This document shows positions 37,064 to 44,614 of a DNA stretch of 64,000 nt, in pieces. Below the pieces are notes generated by a model that was not told the origin of the DNA, did no database searches, and was given only the letters and a program-made list of their open reading frames with translations. The DNA is taken from the NCBI GenBank assembly GCA_964369775.1, contig CAYJHQ010000001.1:124001-188000 (forward strand). The letters run 5' to 3'. The stretch comes from CAUPWF01 sp964369775 (GTDB taxonomy: Bacteria; Bacillota; Clostridia; Lachnospirales; Lachnospiraceae). Position 1 is the stretch's first letter; each line of letters starts with the position of its first letter. The translations under genes and the position numbers were made by a program.

Positions 37064-37579
37064 TTAATAATTTAAATTAATATCTGTGAAATCTGTGAAA
37101 GTCACCCATACCTTACCTTTAATCTCTTTCGTATGTATCAAACCTACTTCGGCCATTCTACTGTCAACACTCACACTTGAATTATCTCCCAATACAAAAT
37201 ACTCATTCTCGTCCAATTTCATTTCACTTTGGGCTATTCCAGCACCTTCAATGTAAGTATCAATAAAAGAATCACCTATTGCTTTTCCATCTATCAATAA
37301 TATATTGTTTTCTATTTGTACCGTCTCACCCGGTAGAGCAACTACTCTTGATATCGAGTAAAACTGCTGATTTTCTTCTGTTTCATAAGCAATAATATCG
37401 CCTCTTTTCGGCTCTCTTACATTGTAGATAATGTGATTGATAACCGCTATCTCTCCACTTTGGATTGTTGGCTCCATTCCATCGTCGATTACAGTCGTAC
37501 ATCTCCCCCAGTACCATATACAGCCAAACGCCAGTCCACATACTGCTAAACTTCCCAATATCCAACGTACAATACTCAT
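37064..37579 (-). CDS. Signal peptidase I-like protein lacking both catalytic residues
   Basis: The 171-residue protein has the signal peptidase I architecture: a membrane helix at residues 5-24 and an S26 domain. The boxes VALPGETVQIENN, FVLGDNSSVSVDSR and GLIHTKEIKGKVW are well kept. The nucleophile position, however, reads IDDGMEPTI, so Ser is replaced by Gly34. The general-base position reads SISRVVALPGE, so Lys is replaced by Ser77. The reading frame is intact. It is probably a non-catalytic paralogue of the nearby lepB, with a binding or regulatory role that I infer. ATG at 37579 has AGGAG seven bases upstream; the GTG at 37585 overlaps that site and is rejected. Confidence 0.85.
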   Translation of the reverse strand: MSIVRWILGSLAVCGLAFGCIWYWGRCTTVIDDGMEPTIQSGEIAVINHIIYNVREPKRGDIIAYETEENQQFYSISRVVALPGETVQIENNILLIDGKAIGDSFIDTYIEGAGIAQSEMKLDENEYFVLGDNSSVSVDSRMAEVGLIHTKEIKGKVWVTFTDFTDINLNY

Positions 37580-37609
37580 TTTCACACTCCTAAACTAAAT
37601 ATCATCGCC

Positions 37610-37618
37610 ATTATAACA
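37610..37618 (-). promoter_or_regulatory. Extended -10 promoter upstream of the signal peptidase-like gene
   Basis: TGTTATAAT on the minus strand is an extended -10 element, 30 bases before the start at 37579 and directly after the rplS terminator. A good -35 is not visible. It would serve the lepB-like, rbgA, lepB, rnhB, yraN and pgeF genes. Confidence 0.55.
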
Positions 37619-37620
37619 CA

Positions 37621-37654
37621 AAAGAGACAATTACGCTATGAATTGTCTCTTTTT
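37621..37654 (-). terminator. Intrinsic terminator of rplS
   Basis: AAAGAGACAATT and AATTGTCTCTTT form a perfect 12 bp stem with an eight-base loop; the T run on the minus strand is the end of the stem plus one T. Confidence 0.8.
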
Positions 37655-37659
37655 AAAAC

Positions 37660-38007
37660 CTATTTCACTAATTCTTTAACTTTCGCTCTCTTACCAACAC
37701 GTCCACGTAAGTAGTTTAGTTTCGCTCTTCTTACTTTACCTCTACGAATCACTTCAACTTTTTCTACGTTTGGTGAGTGAAGTGGCCAAGTTTTCTCAAC
37801 GCCTACTCCGTTTGAGTTCTTTCTTACTGTAAAAGTTGCTCTAGTGCTTCCACCTTGCATCTTTAAAACAGTCCCTTCAAATATCTGAACTCTTTCTCTG
37901 TTTCCCTCTTTAATCTTGTTGTATACCTTTACAGTATCTCCAACATTAAATACAGGTACATTCTCTTTTAATTGTGCTGATTCAATACTTCTAATAATTT
38001 CGTTCAT
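37660..38007 (-). CDS. rplS: 50S ribosomal protein L19
   Basis: The 115-residue L19 protein sits at the 30S-50S interface. It shows the family core VGDTVKVYNKIKEGNRERVQIFEG and FTVRKNSNGVGVEKTWPLHSP, then a basic C-terminus (RRGKVRRAKLNYLRGR). Length is usual. AAGGAGGTAACACA precedes the ATG. It has its own promoter and a structured leader, and a terminator follows, so here it is a separate transcription unit rather than part of rimM-trmD. Confidence 0.97.
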   Translation of the reverse strand: MNEIIRSIESAQLKENVPVFNVGDTVKVYNKIKEGNRERVQIFEGTVLKMQGGSTRATFTVRKNSNGVGVEKTWPLHSPNVEKVEVIRRGKVRRAKLNYLRGRVGKRAKVKELVK

Positions 38008-38083
38008 TGTGTTACCTCCTTATTCTTTGGACGTTCTTAATACCTTTGTACCAGAGGACCATCTCTCTTCTTTCCACAACGTA
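38008..38083 (-). promoter_or_regulatory. Candidate L19 autoregulatory leader of rplS
   Basis: The 75-base 5' leader can form an outer stem ACGTT (38078-38082) with AACGT (38031-38035). An inner AGAG/CTCT hairpin around 38053-38066 fits inside it. Structured L19 leaders are known upstream of rplS in Firmicutes; the match here is by position and folding only. Confidence 0.45.
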
Positions 38084-38087
38084 ATAT

Positions 38088-38116
38088 ATGATACCATATT
38101 TCATCTTTTTGCGCAA
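38088..38116 (-). promoter_or_regulatory. rplS promoter
   Basis: TTGCGC (38111-38116), exactly 17 bases, TATCAT (38088-38093) on the minus strand, starting transcription near 38081. Confidence 0.65.
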
Positions 38117-38155
38117 GGTTTTTTTACTTCTTTACTACAAACTATTTAACATGAG

Positions 38156-39544
38156 TTATATATGATATTTTCCCTTTAATTCCTCTAACTCACTCTTTAT
38201 CATATTGTAATGAGTTCTCAAGTTCATATGATTGTACTTGCGATTCTCATAGTAGGCTTGCTTCACCTCATACATACTTTTATCCGCTTGAATCAGTTGC
38301 TTATCAATATTTATATTTTCATTTGCCCACTGACTACCTACCGAAATATTCACTTGTTTTAAATCTTTCAGCCCGTTGTTAATTTTATCTATGTATTCTT
38401 GAAATTTTTCTTTTGACTCATCTACAACTAACGCAACAAACTCATCGCCACCTATTCTATATATAGGTCCCTGAATCGCTTCTTCCAAAAAACGCGCTGA
38501 CCACTTTATCAAGAAATCTCCATAATCATGACCTAGATTATCGTTCGTTTCTTTTAAACCATTCACATCACAAAAGATAACCCCCAATGTATCTGGTGTA
38601 TGAGTTTTATAATGTTCAATCGCTTGTTCATAGCTATTTCTATTTTGCAGTCCTGTAAGCATGTCTGCAAAACTGAGACGCTCTAATTCTTCAATCAATC
38701 GCTGTTTTTCAATAAATGTTTCAACAAATGCAGATACTGTTTTTAACAACCTTACATCATCGCTGTTTATCGACGGCTCTCCTACGATAATTGACCCTGC
38801 TTTCATGCCATTTTTACGCAGTGGGGCTACAATAATGGCATTCAATTTACTTCGCTCTAGCATTTTATACTGTTTGCTATCCGAATCAAATCTACTCTTT
38901 TCCAAATATACCTTATCATCGTTATCTGAAAACTCATACCAATCTTCAACCATTTCTATAGGTATGTTCTCAAATTTTTCCTTCAGCCACCCCTGCCCCT
39001 CCGATAGGTGTTCATGCGTTACACTTGCTATCTCACCTTGGTTTTCCACTATACACGAATATCTTCCAGCAAAGTAGTTACAAAGTGTTTTAAGCAATTC
39101 TGATATTGATGCTTTTGCACTAACATCGTCTAGTAAAGTTTTTGCACAGGCACTTACTGCCTTGTCGAAAGACTTTGATGCTTGCAAATCTTGAATCGCC
39201 TTTACTTCATTTGTAATCTCATAGCAAATTTCCATTCTTACTGTTCCATGTTCTTCATCTTCTATGAGTGTATCCCGAACAGCTAAATGTGCATCTAATA
39301 ATGGATTGTATGCATACCATTTATCATACTCTCCTAATTTTAGCCTTCCATTATTACAAAATTGACAAGGCGTATGTTTCCCGTGGATTACTTCATGGCA
39401 TTTTTTGCCCTTATAATCCTCTTTAGACATCCCAAGACATTTCAACAGATAATCAGATACATGTAGCATATCATAATTATCAATTCTAGATACATATCCC
39501 ATTAAATCTGTTGTCTCACATAAGTTACTGTAATATTTCTCCAT
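38156..39544 (-). CDS. Diguanylate cyclase with PAS- and GAF-like sensor domains
   Basis: The 462-residue protein makes cyclic di-GMP from GTP. Residues 1-110 form a PAS-like sensor with CHEVIHGKHTPCQFC, a cysteine arrangement that could bind a metal or haem. Residues 130-285 look GAF-like. The C-terminal GGDEF domain starts DMLTGLQNRNSYE and has an intact RIGGDEFVAL active site. The inhibitory I-site RxxD is absent (the position holds Ala and Gly), so product inhibition is not expected. No membrane segment. The gene interrupts the usual trmD-rplS order and has its own promoter. ATG 39544 is preferred; the GTG at 39562 has no binding site. Confidence 0.85.
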   Translation of the reverse strand: MEKYYSNLCETTDLMGYVSRIDNYDMLHVSDYLLKCLGMSKEDYKGKKCHEVIHGKHTPCQFCNNGRLKLGEYDKWYAYNPLLDAHLAVRDTLIEDEEHGTVRMEICYEITNEVKAIQDLQASKSFDKAVSACAKTLLDDVSAKASISELLKTLCNYFAGRYSCIVENQGEIASVTHEHLSEGQGWLKEKFENIPIEMVEDWYEFSDNDDKVYLEKSRFDSDSKQYKMLERSKLNAIIVAPLRKNGMKAGSIIVGEPSINSDDVRLLKTVSAFVETFIEKQRLIEELERLSFADMLTGLQNRNSYEQAIEHYKTHTPDTLGVIFCDVNGLKETNDNLGHDYGDFLIKWSARFLEEAIQGPIYRIGGDEFVALVVDESKEKFQEYIDKINNGLKDLKQVNISVGSQWANENINIDKQLIQADKSMYEVKQAYYENRKYNHMNLRTHYNMIKSELEELKGKYHI

Positions 39545-39615
39545 ACCACCCTCACCTTTCACACGGTTACTCGCATCAGTGATTTTATTTCGTTTTCATG
39601 TAACATCTTTATTAC

Positions 39616-39644
39616 ATATTATACGATATGTCTATATAAAGCAA
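39616..39644 (-). promoter_or_regulatory. Candidate promoter of the diguanylate cyclase gene
   Basis: TTGCTT (39639-39644), 17 bases, TAATAT (39616-39621) on the minus strand; a TATAAT offset by two bases gives a 15-base spacer. Confidence 0.45.
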
Positions 39645-39667
39645 GATATATTGAAATATTACTTTAA

Positions 39668-40384
39668 CTATTTATTTTTCTCTAACTTTAAACCGTCTTC
39701 ATAAAGTTCCCATAGGTCAGGTCTTCGCTCCTTGGTACGTTTCTTCGACTGCTCATGCCGCCACTCTTCTACTTTAGCATGGTGTCCTGATAACAGTATT
39801 GGCGGAACACTTTTCCCATGCCAAGTCTCCGGTCTTGTATAATGAGGGTATTCTAATAAACCATCTTGAAAGCTTTCAAATTCTGTTGATGCTTTGTTAT
39901 TTAAAACCTCTGGCACAAAACGGGATATTGCATCTATCATTACCATCGCCGGTAATTCCCCTCCTGTAAGTACGTAGTCCCCTATTGATACATAATCTGT
40001 TACTATCTCTTCTAGAACTCTTTCATCAACACCTTCATAATGACCACATAATAATACAAGTTCTTCTTCTTGCGCCATTTCTTGTGCCATCTCTTGTGAA
40101 AATGTTTGACCTTGTGGAGAAAGGTAAACCACTCGCACTTGTTTGTCACCTATTTTATTCATCACATCTTCATAAGCTCCATATACAGGTCCTGCTTGCA
40201 TCAACATCCCAGCTCCACCTCCATATGGATAATCATCTACCCTATTATGTTTATTTTCTGCAAAATCTCTAATATTAACTGCGTTCAAACTAATAATCCC
40301 GTTGCCGATCGCTCGGCCTGTGATGCTTGAATGAAGACCATTCACTACCATCTCTGGGAAAAGTGTAAGTACATGAAAATTCAT
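39668..40384 (-). CDS. trmD: tRNA (guanine37-N1) methyltransferase
   Basis: TrmD (238 residues) methylates G37 next to the anticodon to prevent frameshifting. The knotted SAM-binding SPOUT fold shows VYLSPQGQTFSQ, LLCGHYEGVDERV and SIGDYVLTGGELPAM, all typical. The substrate Asp region and DYPYGGGAGMLMQ are intact. It follows rimM by eight bases in the ylxM-ffh-rpsP-khpA-rimM-trmD operon. Confidence 0.97.
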   Translation of the reverse strand: MNFHVLTLFPEMVVNGLHSSITGRAIGNGIISLNAVNIRDFAENKHNRVDDYPYGGGAGMLMQAGPVYGAYEDVMNKIGDKQVRVVYLSPQGQTFSQEMAQEMAQEEELVLLCGHYEGVDERVLEEIVTDYVSIGDYVLTGGELPAMVMIDAISRFVPEVLNNKASTEFESFQDGLLEYPHYTRPETWHGKSVPPILLSGHHAKVEEWRHEQSKKRTKERRPDLWELYEDGLKLEKNK

Positions 40385-40392
40385 ACCATCAC

Positions 40393-40899
40393 CTAGATTA
40401 ATCCATCCATTAAATGGATTATCATTTTCCTCTCATTTATATCAATTTCCAGTACACATTGTTTGATCGCTGGAATTAAAACTTCTCCATGTTCATTTGA
40501 GTTTATTTCATACACATCATTAGCCCCTGTTTGAATCACACCTTTTAATACGCCAAATGGTTTCTGGTCCTCTGTGTAAACTTCAACTCCAATTAAATCA
40601 GCAATAAAATACTCATCTTTCTCTAATTTCACTGCATTTTCTCTTGTGACATAGAGACTTTTTCCTTTGTGCTTTTCTACATCATTGATATTATCAAACT
40701 CTTTGAATTTCACAATAGCAAACTGTTTGAAAAATTTCACACCCGCTATCTCTAATTCCATTCTCTCTTTACCTGTATCTAAAATTACTGTTTTCAACTT
40801 CTTATAACGATTTACATCATCTGTTGTAGGAAACACCTTAACCTCTCCACGAATGCCGTGTGTAGAACTTATGATTCCCACTTGTAATAATTCTTCCAT
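40393..40899 (-). CDS. rimM: Ribosome maturation factor RimM
   Basis: The 168-residue protein assists 30S head assembly and binds ribosomal protein S19. It has the N-terminal RimM barrel (VGIISSTHGIRGEVKVFP at residue 7) and a C-terminal PRC-barrel (DEYFIADLIGVEVYTE near residue 95, then NDVYEIN and LIPAIKQCVLEID). It is co-transcribed with trmD; about 90 bases separate it from khpA. Confidence 0.95.
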   Translation of the reverse strand: MEELLQVGIISSTHGIRGEVKVFPTTDDVNRYKKLKTVILDTGKERMELEIAGVKFFKQFAIVKFKEFDNINDVEKHKGKSLYVTRENAVKLEKDEYFIADLIGVEVYTEDQKPFGVLKGVIQTGANDVYEINSNEHGEVLIPAIKQCVLEIDINERKMIIHLMDGLI

Positions 40900-40992
40900 A
40901 GCTCTCCTTATAACAAAAGATGCTCGCCGCTATTAAAGCGAAGAACACCTTTTATTTTCGTAAATATACACTTAAGTCTTGAAGTTCATCTC

Positions 40993-41220
40993 TTATACGA
41001 TATCTACTTCTACTCGTTTGTCTTCTCTCACAGCTGTAGCTTTTACAACAGTACGTATTGCTTTTGCAATTCGCCCTTGCTTTCCTATCACTTTCCCCAT
41101 ATCTGCTTGTGCGACATGAAGCTTTATAATAGTAACTTTACCTTCTTGAACTTCGGTAACCTCTACACTGTCAGGGTTGTCAACTAATGCTTTCGCAATT
41201 ACTTCTACTAAGTTTTTCAT
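40993..41220 (-). CDS. khpA: KH-domain RNA-binding protein KhpA (YlqC)
   Basis: This 75-residue single KH-domain protein begins MKNLVEVIAKALVDNP and carries the RNA-binding GxxG loop as VIGKQGRIAKAIRT. Homologues bind RNA, often with KhpB, and affect cell size and ribosome-related RNAs. The ATG at 41220 is chosen because GGAGG precedes it and the family starts there. It lies between rpsP and rimM as in most Firmicutes. Confidence 0.93.
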   Translation of the reverse strand: MKNLVEVIAKALVDNPDSVEVTEVQEGKVTIIKLHVAQADMGKVIGKQGRIAKAIRTVVKATAVREDKRVEVDIV

Positions 41221-41241
41221 CACGCTTGCCTCCATCGACTA

Positions 41242-41487
41242 CTATTTTTCAATACCTGCTGCCTTGAAAATCTTTCCAACAACTTCTGTCGGTTGTGCAC
41301 CATTCTTCAACCATTTTTTCGCTGCGTCTTCATCTACCTTGAATACAGATGGATTTTGGTTTGGATCATAAGTACCGATTTCTTCGATAAATTTACCATC
41401 TCTAGGAGCTCTAGCATCAGCTACAACGATTCTATAGAAAGGAGCTTTCTTTTGTCCCATTCTCTTTAATCTGATTTTTACTGCCAT
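41242..41487 (-). CDS. rpsP: 30S ribosomal protein S16
   Basis: S16 (81 residues) stabilises the 30S body. It starts MAVKIRLKRMGQKKAPFYRIVVAD, of which the RLKRMG and PFYRIVV parts are diagnostic, and includes EEIGTYDP. The ATG at 41487 follows AGAGGTGAATGTA; an upstream in-frame start at 41508 is rejected. It lies 33 bases after ffh. Confidence 0.97.
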   Translation of the reverse strand: MAVKIRLKRMGQKKAPFYRIVVADARAPRDGKFIEEIGTYDPNQNPSVFKVDEDAAKKWLKNGAQPTEVVGKIFKAAGIEK

Positions 41488-41520
41488 TACATTCACCTCT
41501 TCTTTCATTAAAAATATTTA

Positions 41521-42876
41521 TTAAAAAGGAAATTTAAATTTACCTTTTTTACCACCAATTCCTCCCATCATACCTGGGAGCTTCTTCATCATTTTTCTTG
41601 CTTCATTAAATTGTTTTACCATGCGATTCACATCACTTACTTCGACACCTGCGCCTTTTGCAATTCTAAACTTTCTCTGCGGCGTCAAAACATCTGGATT
41701 TCTACGTTCTTCTAGCGTCATAGAATAGATAATCGCTTCCATCTTGACCATCTTCTTTTGGGACTCTTCAGATTCTAAACCTTCCATCTGTTTTTTATCA
41801 ATTCCCATTCCAGGCATCATGCTCATGATACTGGATAATCCACCCATTTTTTTCATCTGTTTCATGCTGTCTAGGTAATCCTCAAAGTCAAATTGACCTT
41901 TTTTAAGTTTTTGCTCCATCTTCTTTGAATCTTCTTCATCGATTTCTTGTGAAACCTTTTCGATGAGACTTAATACATCTCCCATTCCTAAGATTCTCGA
42001 AGACATTCTATCTGGGTAAAACTGCTCTAAATCAGAAAGTTTTTCGCCCATACCTACATATAAAATCGGTTTTTGCGTAACTGCTTTTATTGAAAGTGCA
42101 GCTCCACCTCGTGTATCACCATCGAGCTTTGTGATGATCACGCCATCAATTTCAATTTTTTCATTAAAATTGTTCGCAACATTCACCGCGTCTTGCCCTG
42201 TCATTGCATCTACCACTAGAATCGTCTGATGCACTTCTACATCCGCTTTAATCTCTTGCAGTTCTTCCATCATCTCTTCATCAATGTGAAGGCGACCTGC
42301 TGTATCAAGAATAATCACATTATGATTATTTTTAGTTGCATACTCTATTGCTGCCTTTGCAATATCTACAGGCTTATGATTATCTCCCATAGAAAATACA
42401 TCTACACCTTGCTTTTCTCCATTGACCTGTAATTGTTTTATAGCAGCTGGTCTATAAATATCACAAGCGACTAATAAAGGGTTTTTCCCTTTCAATTTAA
42501 ATTTACCTGCAAGCTTTGCAGTAGTAGTTGTCTTACCTGCTCCTTGCAAACCGGCCATCATAATTACTGTTTTGGCTTGTCCTGGTTGGAACTTTATCTC
42601 TGTCGTCTCAGAACCCATCAAGGCGGTCAATTCTTCATTAACAATCTTAATTACCATCTGTCCTGGATTCAAGCCATTTAGTACATCTTGACCTATCGCT
42701 CTTTCTTGTACACTTTTTACAAACTGCTTTACTACTTTAAAATTAACATCCGCTTCTAAAAGTGCCATCTTAACTTCTTTCATTGCAACTTTTACATCAT
42801 CTTCTGTTAGTCGCCCTTTGCTTTTAAGGCTTTTAAACACGTTTTGCAGTTTTTCACTCAAACTATCAAATGCCAT
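41521..42876 (-). CDS. ffh: Signal recognition particle protein Ffh
   Basis: The 451-residue SRP54 homologue binds SRP RNA and signal sequences and, with FtsY, targets membrane proteins. The NG domain contains GLQGAGKTTTTAKLAGK (G1, residue 108), DTAGRLHIDEEMMEEL (G3), TKLDGD (G4) and GMGEKLSDLEQF. The C-terminal M domain is methionine-rich with MKKMGGLSSIMSMMPG and a RRKRIA-like RNA-binding region seen as RKFRIAKGAG. It starts one base after ylxM ends. Confidence 0.97.
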   Translation of the reverse strand: MAFDSLSEKLQNVFKSLKSKGRLTEDDVKVAMKEVKMALLEADVNFKVVKQFVKSVQERAIGQDVLNGLNPGQMVIKIVNEELTALMGSETTEIKFQPGQAKTVIMMAGLQGAGKTTTTAKLAGKFKLKGKNPLLVACDIYRPAAIKQLQVNGEKQGVDVFSMGDNHKPVDIAKAAIEYATKNNHNVIILDTAGRLHIDEEMMEELQEIKADVEVHQTILVVDAMTGQDAVNVANNFNEKIEIDGVIITKLDGDTRGGAALSIKAVTQKPILYVGMGEKLSDLEQFYPDRMSSRILGMGDVLSLIEKVSQEIDEEDSKKMEQKLKKGQFDFEDYLDSMKQMKKMGGLSSIMSMMPGMGIDKKQMEGLESEESQKKMVKMEAIIYSMTLEERRNPDVLTPQRKFRIAKGAGVEVSDVNRMVKQFNEARKMMKKLPGMMGGIGGKKGKFKFPF

Positions 42877-42877
42877 T

Positions 42878-43225
42878 TTATAGCTCCTCTATAATTTCGT
42901 TTGATAAATCTTTTATCAATTCTATCAACTTCGCCTTACTATACTCTTCTTCATAATTTTCTAGCAATGCACTCATATCTTTTAACTTACCTTTAATATT
43001 TACAAATTTTTCTACAAGGTGCAACTTACTTTCATAGCCAACAAGGGCTTTATTGCATCTCTTAATCAAATCATGAACTCCTTGTCTACTAATTCCTTCT
43101 TGTTCCGCAATCTCGCTCAACGACAAATCTTCTAAGATAAACTGTTCGTAGATTTTTTTTTGATGAACAGTAAGTAATTCCCCATAAAAATCGTATAACA
43201 ATGCTTGTTCTAATATTTCATTCAT
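42878..43225 (-). CDS. ylxM: YlxM family SRP-associated DNA-binding-like protein
   Basis: The 115-residue protein has a helix-turn-helix similar to sigma-70 region 4 (LSLSEIAEQEGISRQGVHDLI near residue 33, first and last parts diagnostic). It always accompanies ffh in Firmicutes and a streptococcal homologue influences SRP activity. The ATG at 43225 has AGGTGA upstream; the GTG at 43234 overlaps that site. It heads the ffh-rpsP-khpA-rimM-trmD operon with a near-consensus promoter directly upstream. Confidence 0.92.
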   Translation of the reverse strand: MNEILEQALLYDFYGELLTVHQKKIYEQFILEDLSLSEIAEQEGISRQGVHDLIKRCNKALVGYESKLHLVEKFVNIKGKLKDMSALLENYEEEYSKAKLIELIKDLSNEIIEEL

Positions 43226-43241
43226 TTTTATCACCTACGTA

Positions 43242-43270
43242 ATCATACAAGATAACGCGAAAGGTGTCAA
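43242..43270 (-). promoter_or_regulatory. Strong promoter of the ylxM-ffh operon
   Basis: TTGACA (43265-43270), 17 bases, TATGAT (43242-43247) on the minus strand. The -35 box lies in one arm of the inverted repeat 43262-43289. The predicted start is only about ten bases before the ylxM ATG. Confidence 0.7.
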
Positions 43271-43289
43271 GTGTTTTTTCTTGACACCT
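43262..43289. repeat. Inverted repeat at the end of the subtilase gene
   Basis: AGGTGTCAAG and CTTGACACCT form a perfect 10 bp stem with an eight-base loop, eleven bases after the subtilase stop. On the minus strand no T run follows, so termination is uncertain. It could be the subtilase terminator or an operator for the overlapping ylxM promoter. Confidence 0.55.
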
Positions 43290-43299
43290 CCTGTTTTTT

Positions 43300-44220
43300 T
43301 CAATCCATCATAAATCTTTTGAGGTCAAACACTCCCCATCCTTGTTGATTTTGGGGCAATCCTACATCAACTGCTCTCTCCTTTAATCTCAGTTTCACCT
43401 CTACATTATCCATATTTTTTTCTTTTGATAAAAGTAGAGCAACCCCTCCCGATACGACTGCTGTAGCCATAGAGGTCCCACTTTTTGACACATACATCTG
43501 GTTATTTCTATTCCCACTTTTATTGTAGAAAGCTCCACAGGACAATATGCCAGTCCCTGGCGCAACAATATCTGGTTTACATACACATTCATTTGTCGGA
43601 CCTCTTCCAGAATAAAACTTCTTTGCTCCATCCAATCCTCCTGCCTCATCATCGTCCATCGCCCCTACTGTAATTACTTTTCGACTGCTACCTGGCACTG
43701 TAATACTTTTTTCCTTTGGTCCGTAATTACCTGCTGCCGTTACAACAATCATTCCCACATCCCACAATCGTTCAACAGCTAGAAGTAGCCGTTCTAATTG
43801 ATAAGTATTTACCTTTGGCACTGTCCCAACCGAAATATTCACAATTTTTATATCATATATAATGTGGTTTTTTAATACCCAATTAATTCCTTGCACGATA
43901 TGACCGATGTCTCCCCCTCCACGTTTATCTAGCACTTTAATAATATGAAAGTTCACCTTAGGCGCAATGCCTAGATTGCGACCTTTGGAAGCGATACCAC
44001 TCCCTCCTATGATACCTGCAATATGTGTCCCATGTCCATTATCATCATAAGGGCTTTTCTTATAAGCCACACAATCTACAAAATTAATAATTCTATTGTC
44101 AAAATCAGGGTGCTTGCATATACCCGTGTCTAAAATAGCGACATTTATGTTTTCACCACTGCAATGAGATTTATACCACTCTATTCTATCCCATTCAATG
44201 AGCTTTCTTACCCTCTCCAT
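43300..44220 (-). CDS. Subtilisin-like serine protease (S8), probably intracellular
   Basis: The 306-residue protein is a complete subtilase catalytic domain. The Asp is in VAILDTGICKHPDF (residue 31), the His in DNGHGTHIAGIIGG (residue 63) and the Ser in SKSGTSMATAVVSGG (residue 251); the oxyanion Asn is in VTAAGNYG. There is no signal peptide and no long propeptide, so it resembles intracellular serine proteases of the AprX/Isp kind, acting on cytosolic proteins. It is transcribed away from the Cys-rich small gene on its right. Confidence 0.92.
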   Translation of the reverse strand: MERVRKLIEWDRIEWYKSHCSGENINVAILDTGICKHPDFDNRIINFVDCVAYKKSPYDDNGHGTHIAGIIGGSGIASKGRNLGIAPKVNFHIIKVLDKRGGGDIGHIVQGINWVLKNHIIYDIKIVNISVGTVPKVNTYQLERLLLAVERLWDVGMIVVTAAGNYGPKEKSITVPGSSRKVITVGAMDDDEAGGLDGAKKFYSGRGPTNECVCKPDIVAPGTGILSCGAFYNKSGNRNNQMYVSKSGTSMATAVVSGGVALLLSKEKNMDNVEVKLRLKERAVDVGLPQNQQGWGVFDLKRFMMD

Positions 44221-44307
44221 TAATAGTTTCCTTTTCTTCTAATCTATTCAGCTTCTTGTTATTTGCGAAATTTTTTTCAATTTCATTAACACAGACAATC
44301 CCTCGCC

Positions 44308-44316
44308 CATAGTATA
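44308..44316 (+). promoter_or_regulatory. SigK-like -10 candidate before the Cys-rich gene
   Basis: CATAGTATA matches the sporulation sigma-K -10 pattern CATAnnnTA, with AC dinucleotides 15-17 bases upstream (44289-44292). A TATAGT nearby could serve the vegetative sigma factor instead, so this is tentative. Confidence 0.25.
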
Positions 44317-44351
44317 TAGTGTAATCAAACTCAAAAATGGAGGATTTAAAC

Positions 44352-44564
44352 ATGAGCGATTTAACAGCTACTGGATGTGGATGCTGCGACGCAAACAACT
44401 ACAACAACAATGGTTGTAACTCAATGATCTGGATTATTTTATTACTTTGCTGCTGTGGCGGCGGGAATACTTTCGGTGGAAACGGATCCGGAAATGACAG
44501 TTGTCTATGGATTATCTTATTACTTTGCTGCTGTGGTGGCGGAAATGGTTTTGGCGGTTGCTAA
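44352..44564 (+). CDS. Cys/Gly-rich small protein with an internal duplication
   Basis: The 70-residue protein starts MSDLTATGCGCCDANN and then contains two near-identical copies of a unit, MIWIILLLCCCGGGNTFGG and CLWIILLLCCCGGGNGFGG. Each pairs a short hydrophobic stretch with three cysteines and a glycine run. Proteins of this kind are annotated in clostridia as chorion class high-cysteine proteins; function is unknown, and a spore or cell-surface role is only a guess. GGAGG lies eight bases before the ATG at 44352; an ATG at 44337 has no site. A strong terminator follows. Confidence 0.75.
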   Translation: MSDLTATGCGCCDANNYNNNGCNSMIWIILLLCCCGGGNTFGGNGSGNDSCLWIILLLCCCGGGNGFGGC

Positions 44565-44577
44565 TTTCATACTATAT

Positions 44578-44607
44578 AAAAAATCCGAGTTTGCGCTCGG
44601 ATTTTTT
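44578..44607. terminator. Bidirectional terminator between two convergent small genes
   Basis: AAAAAATCCGAG, loop TTTGCG, CTCGGATTTTTT: a perfect stem with A and T tracts on both sides, serving the Cys-rich gene and the 42-residue gene. Confidence 0.9.
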
Positions 44608-44614
44608 ATATTTA

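Noticed and set aside
41177..41371. Plus-strand frames opposite rpsP/khpA and similar antisense frames elsewhere
   Set aside because: They lie antisense to well-supported genes, have no binding site and no recognisable product.
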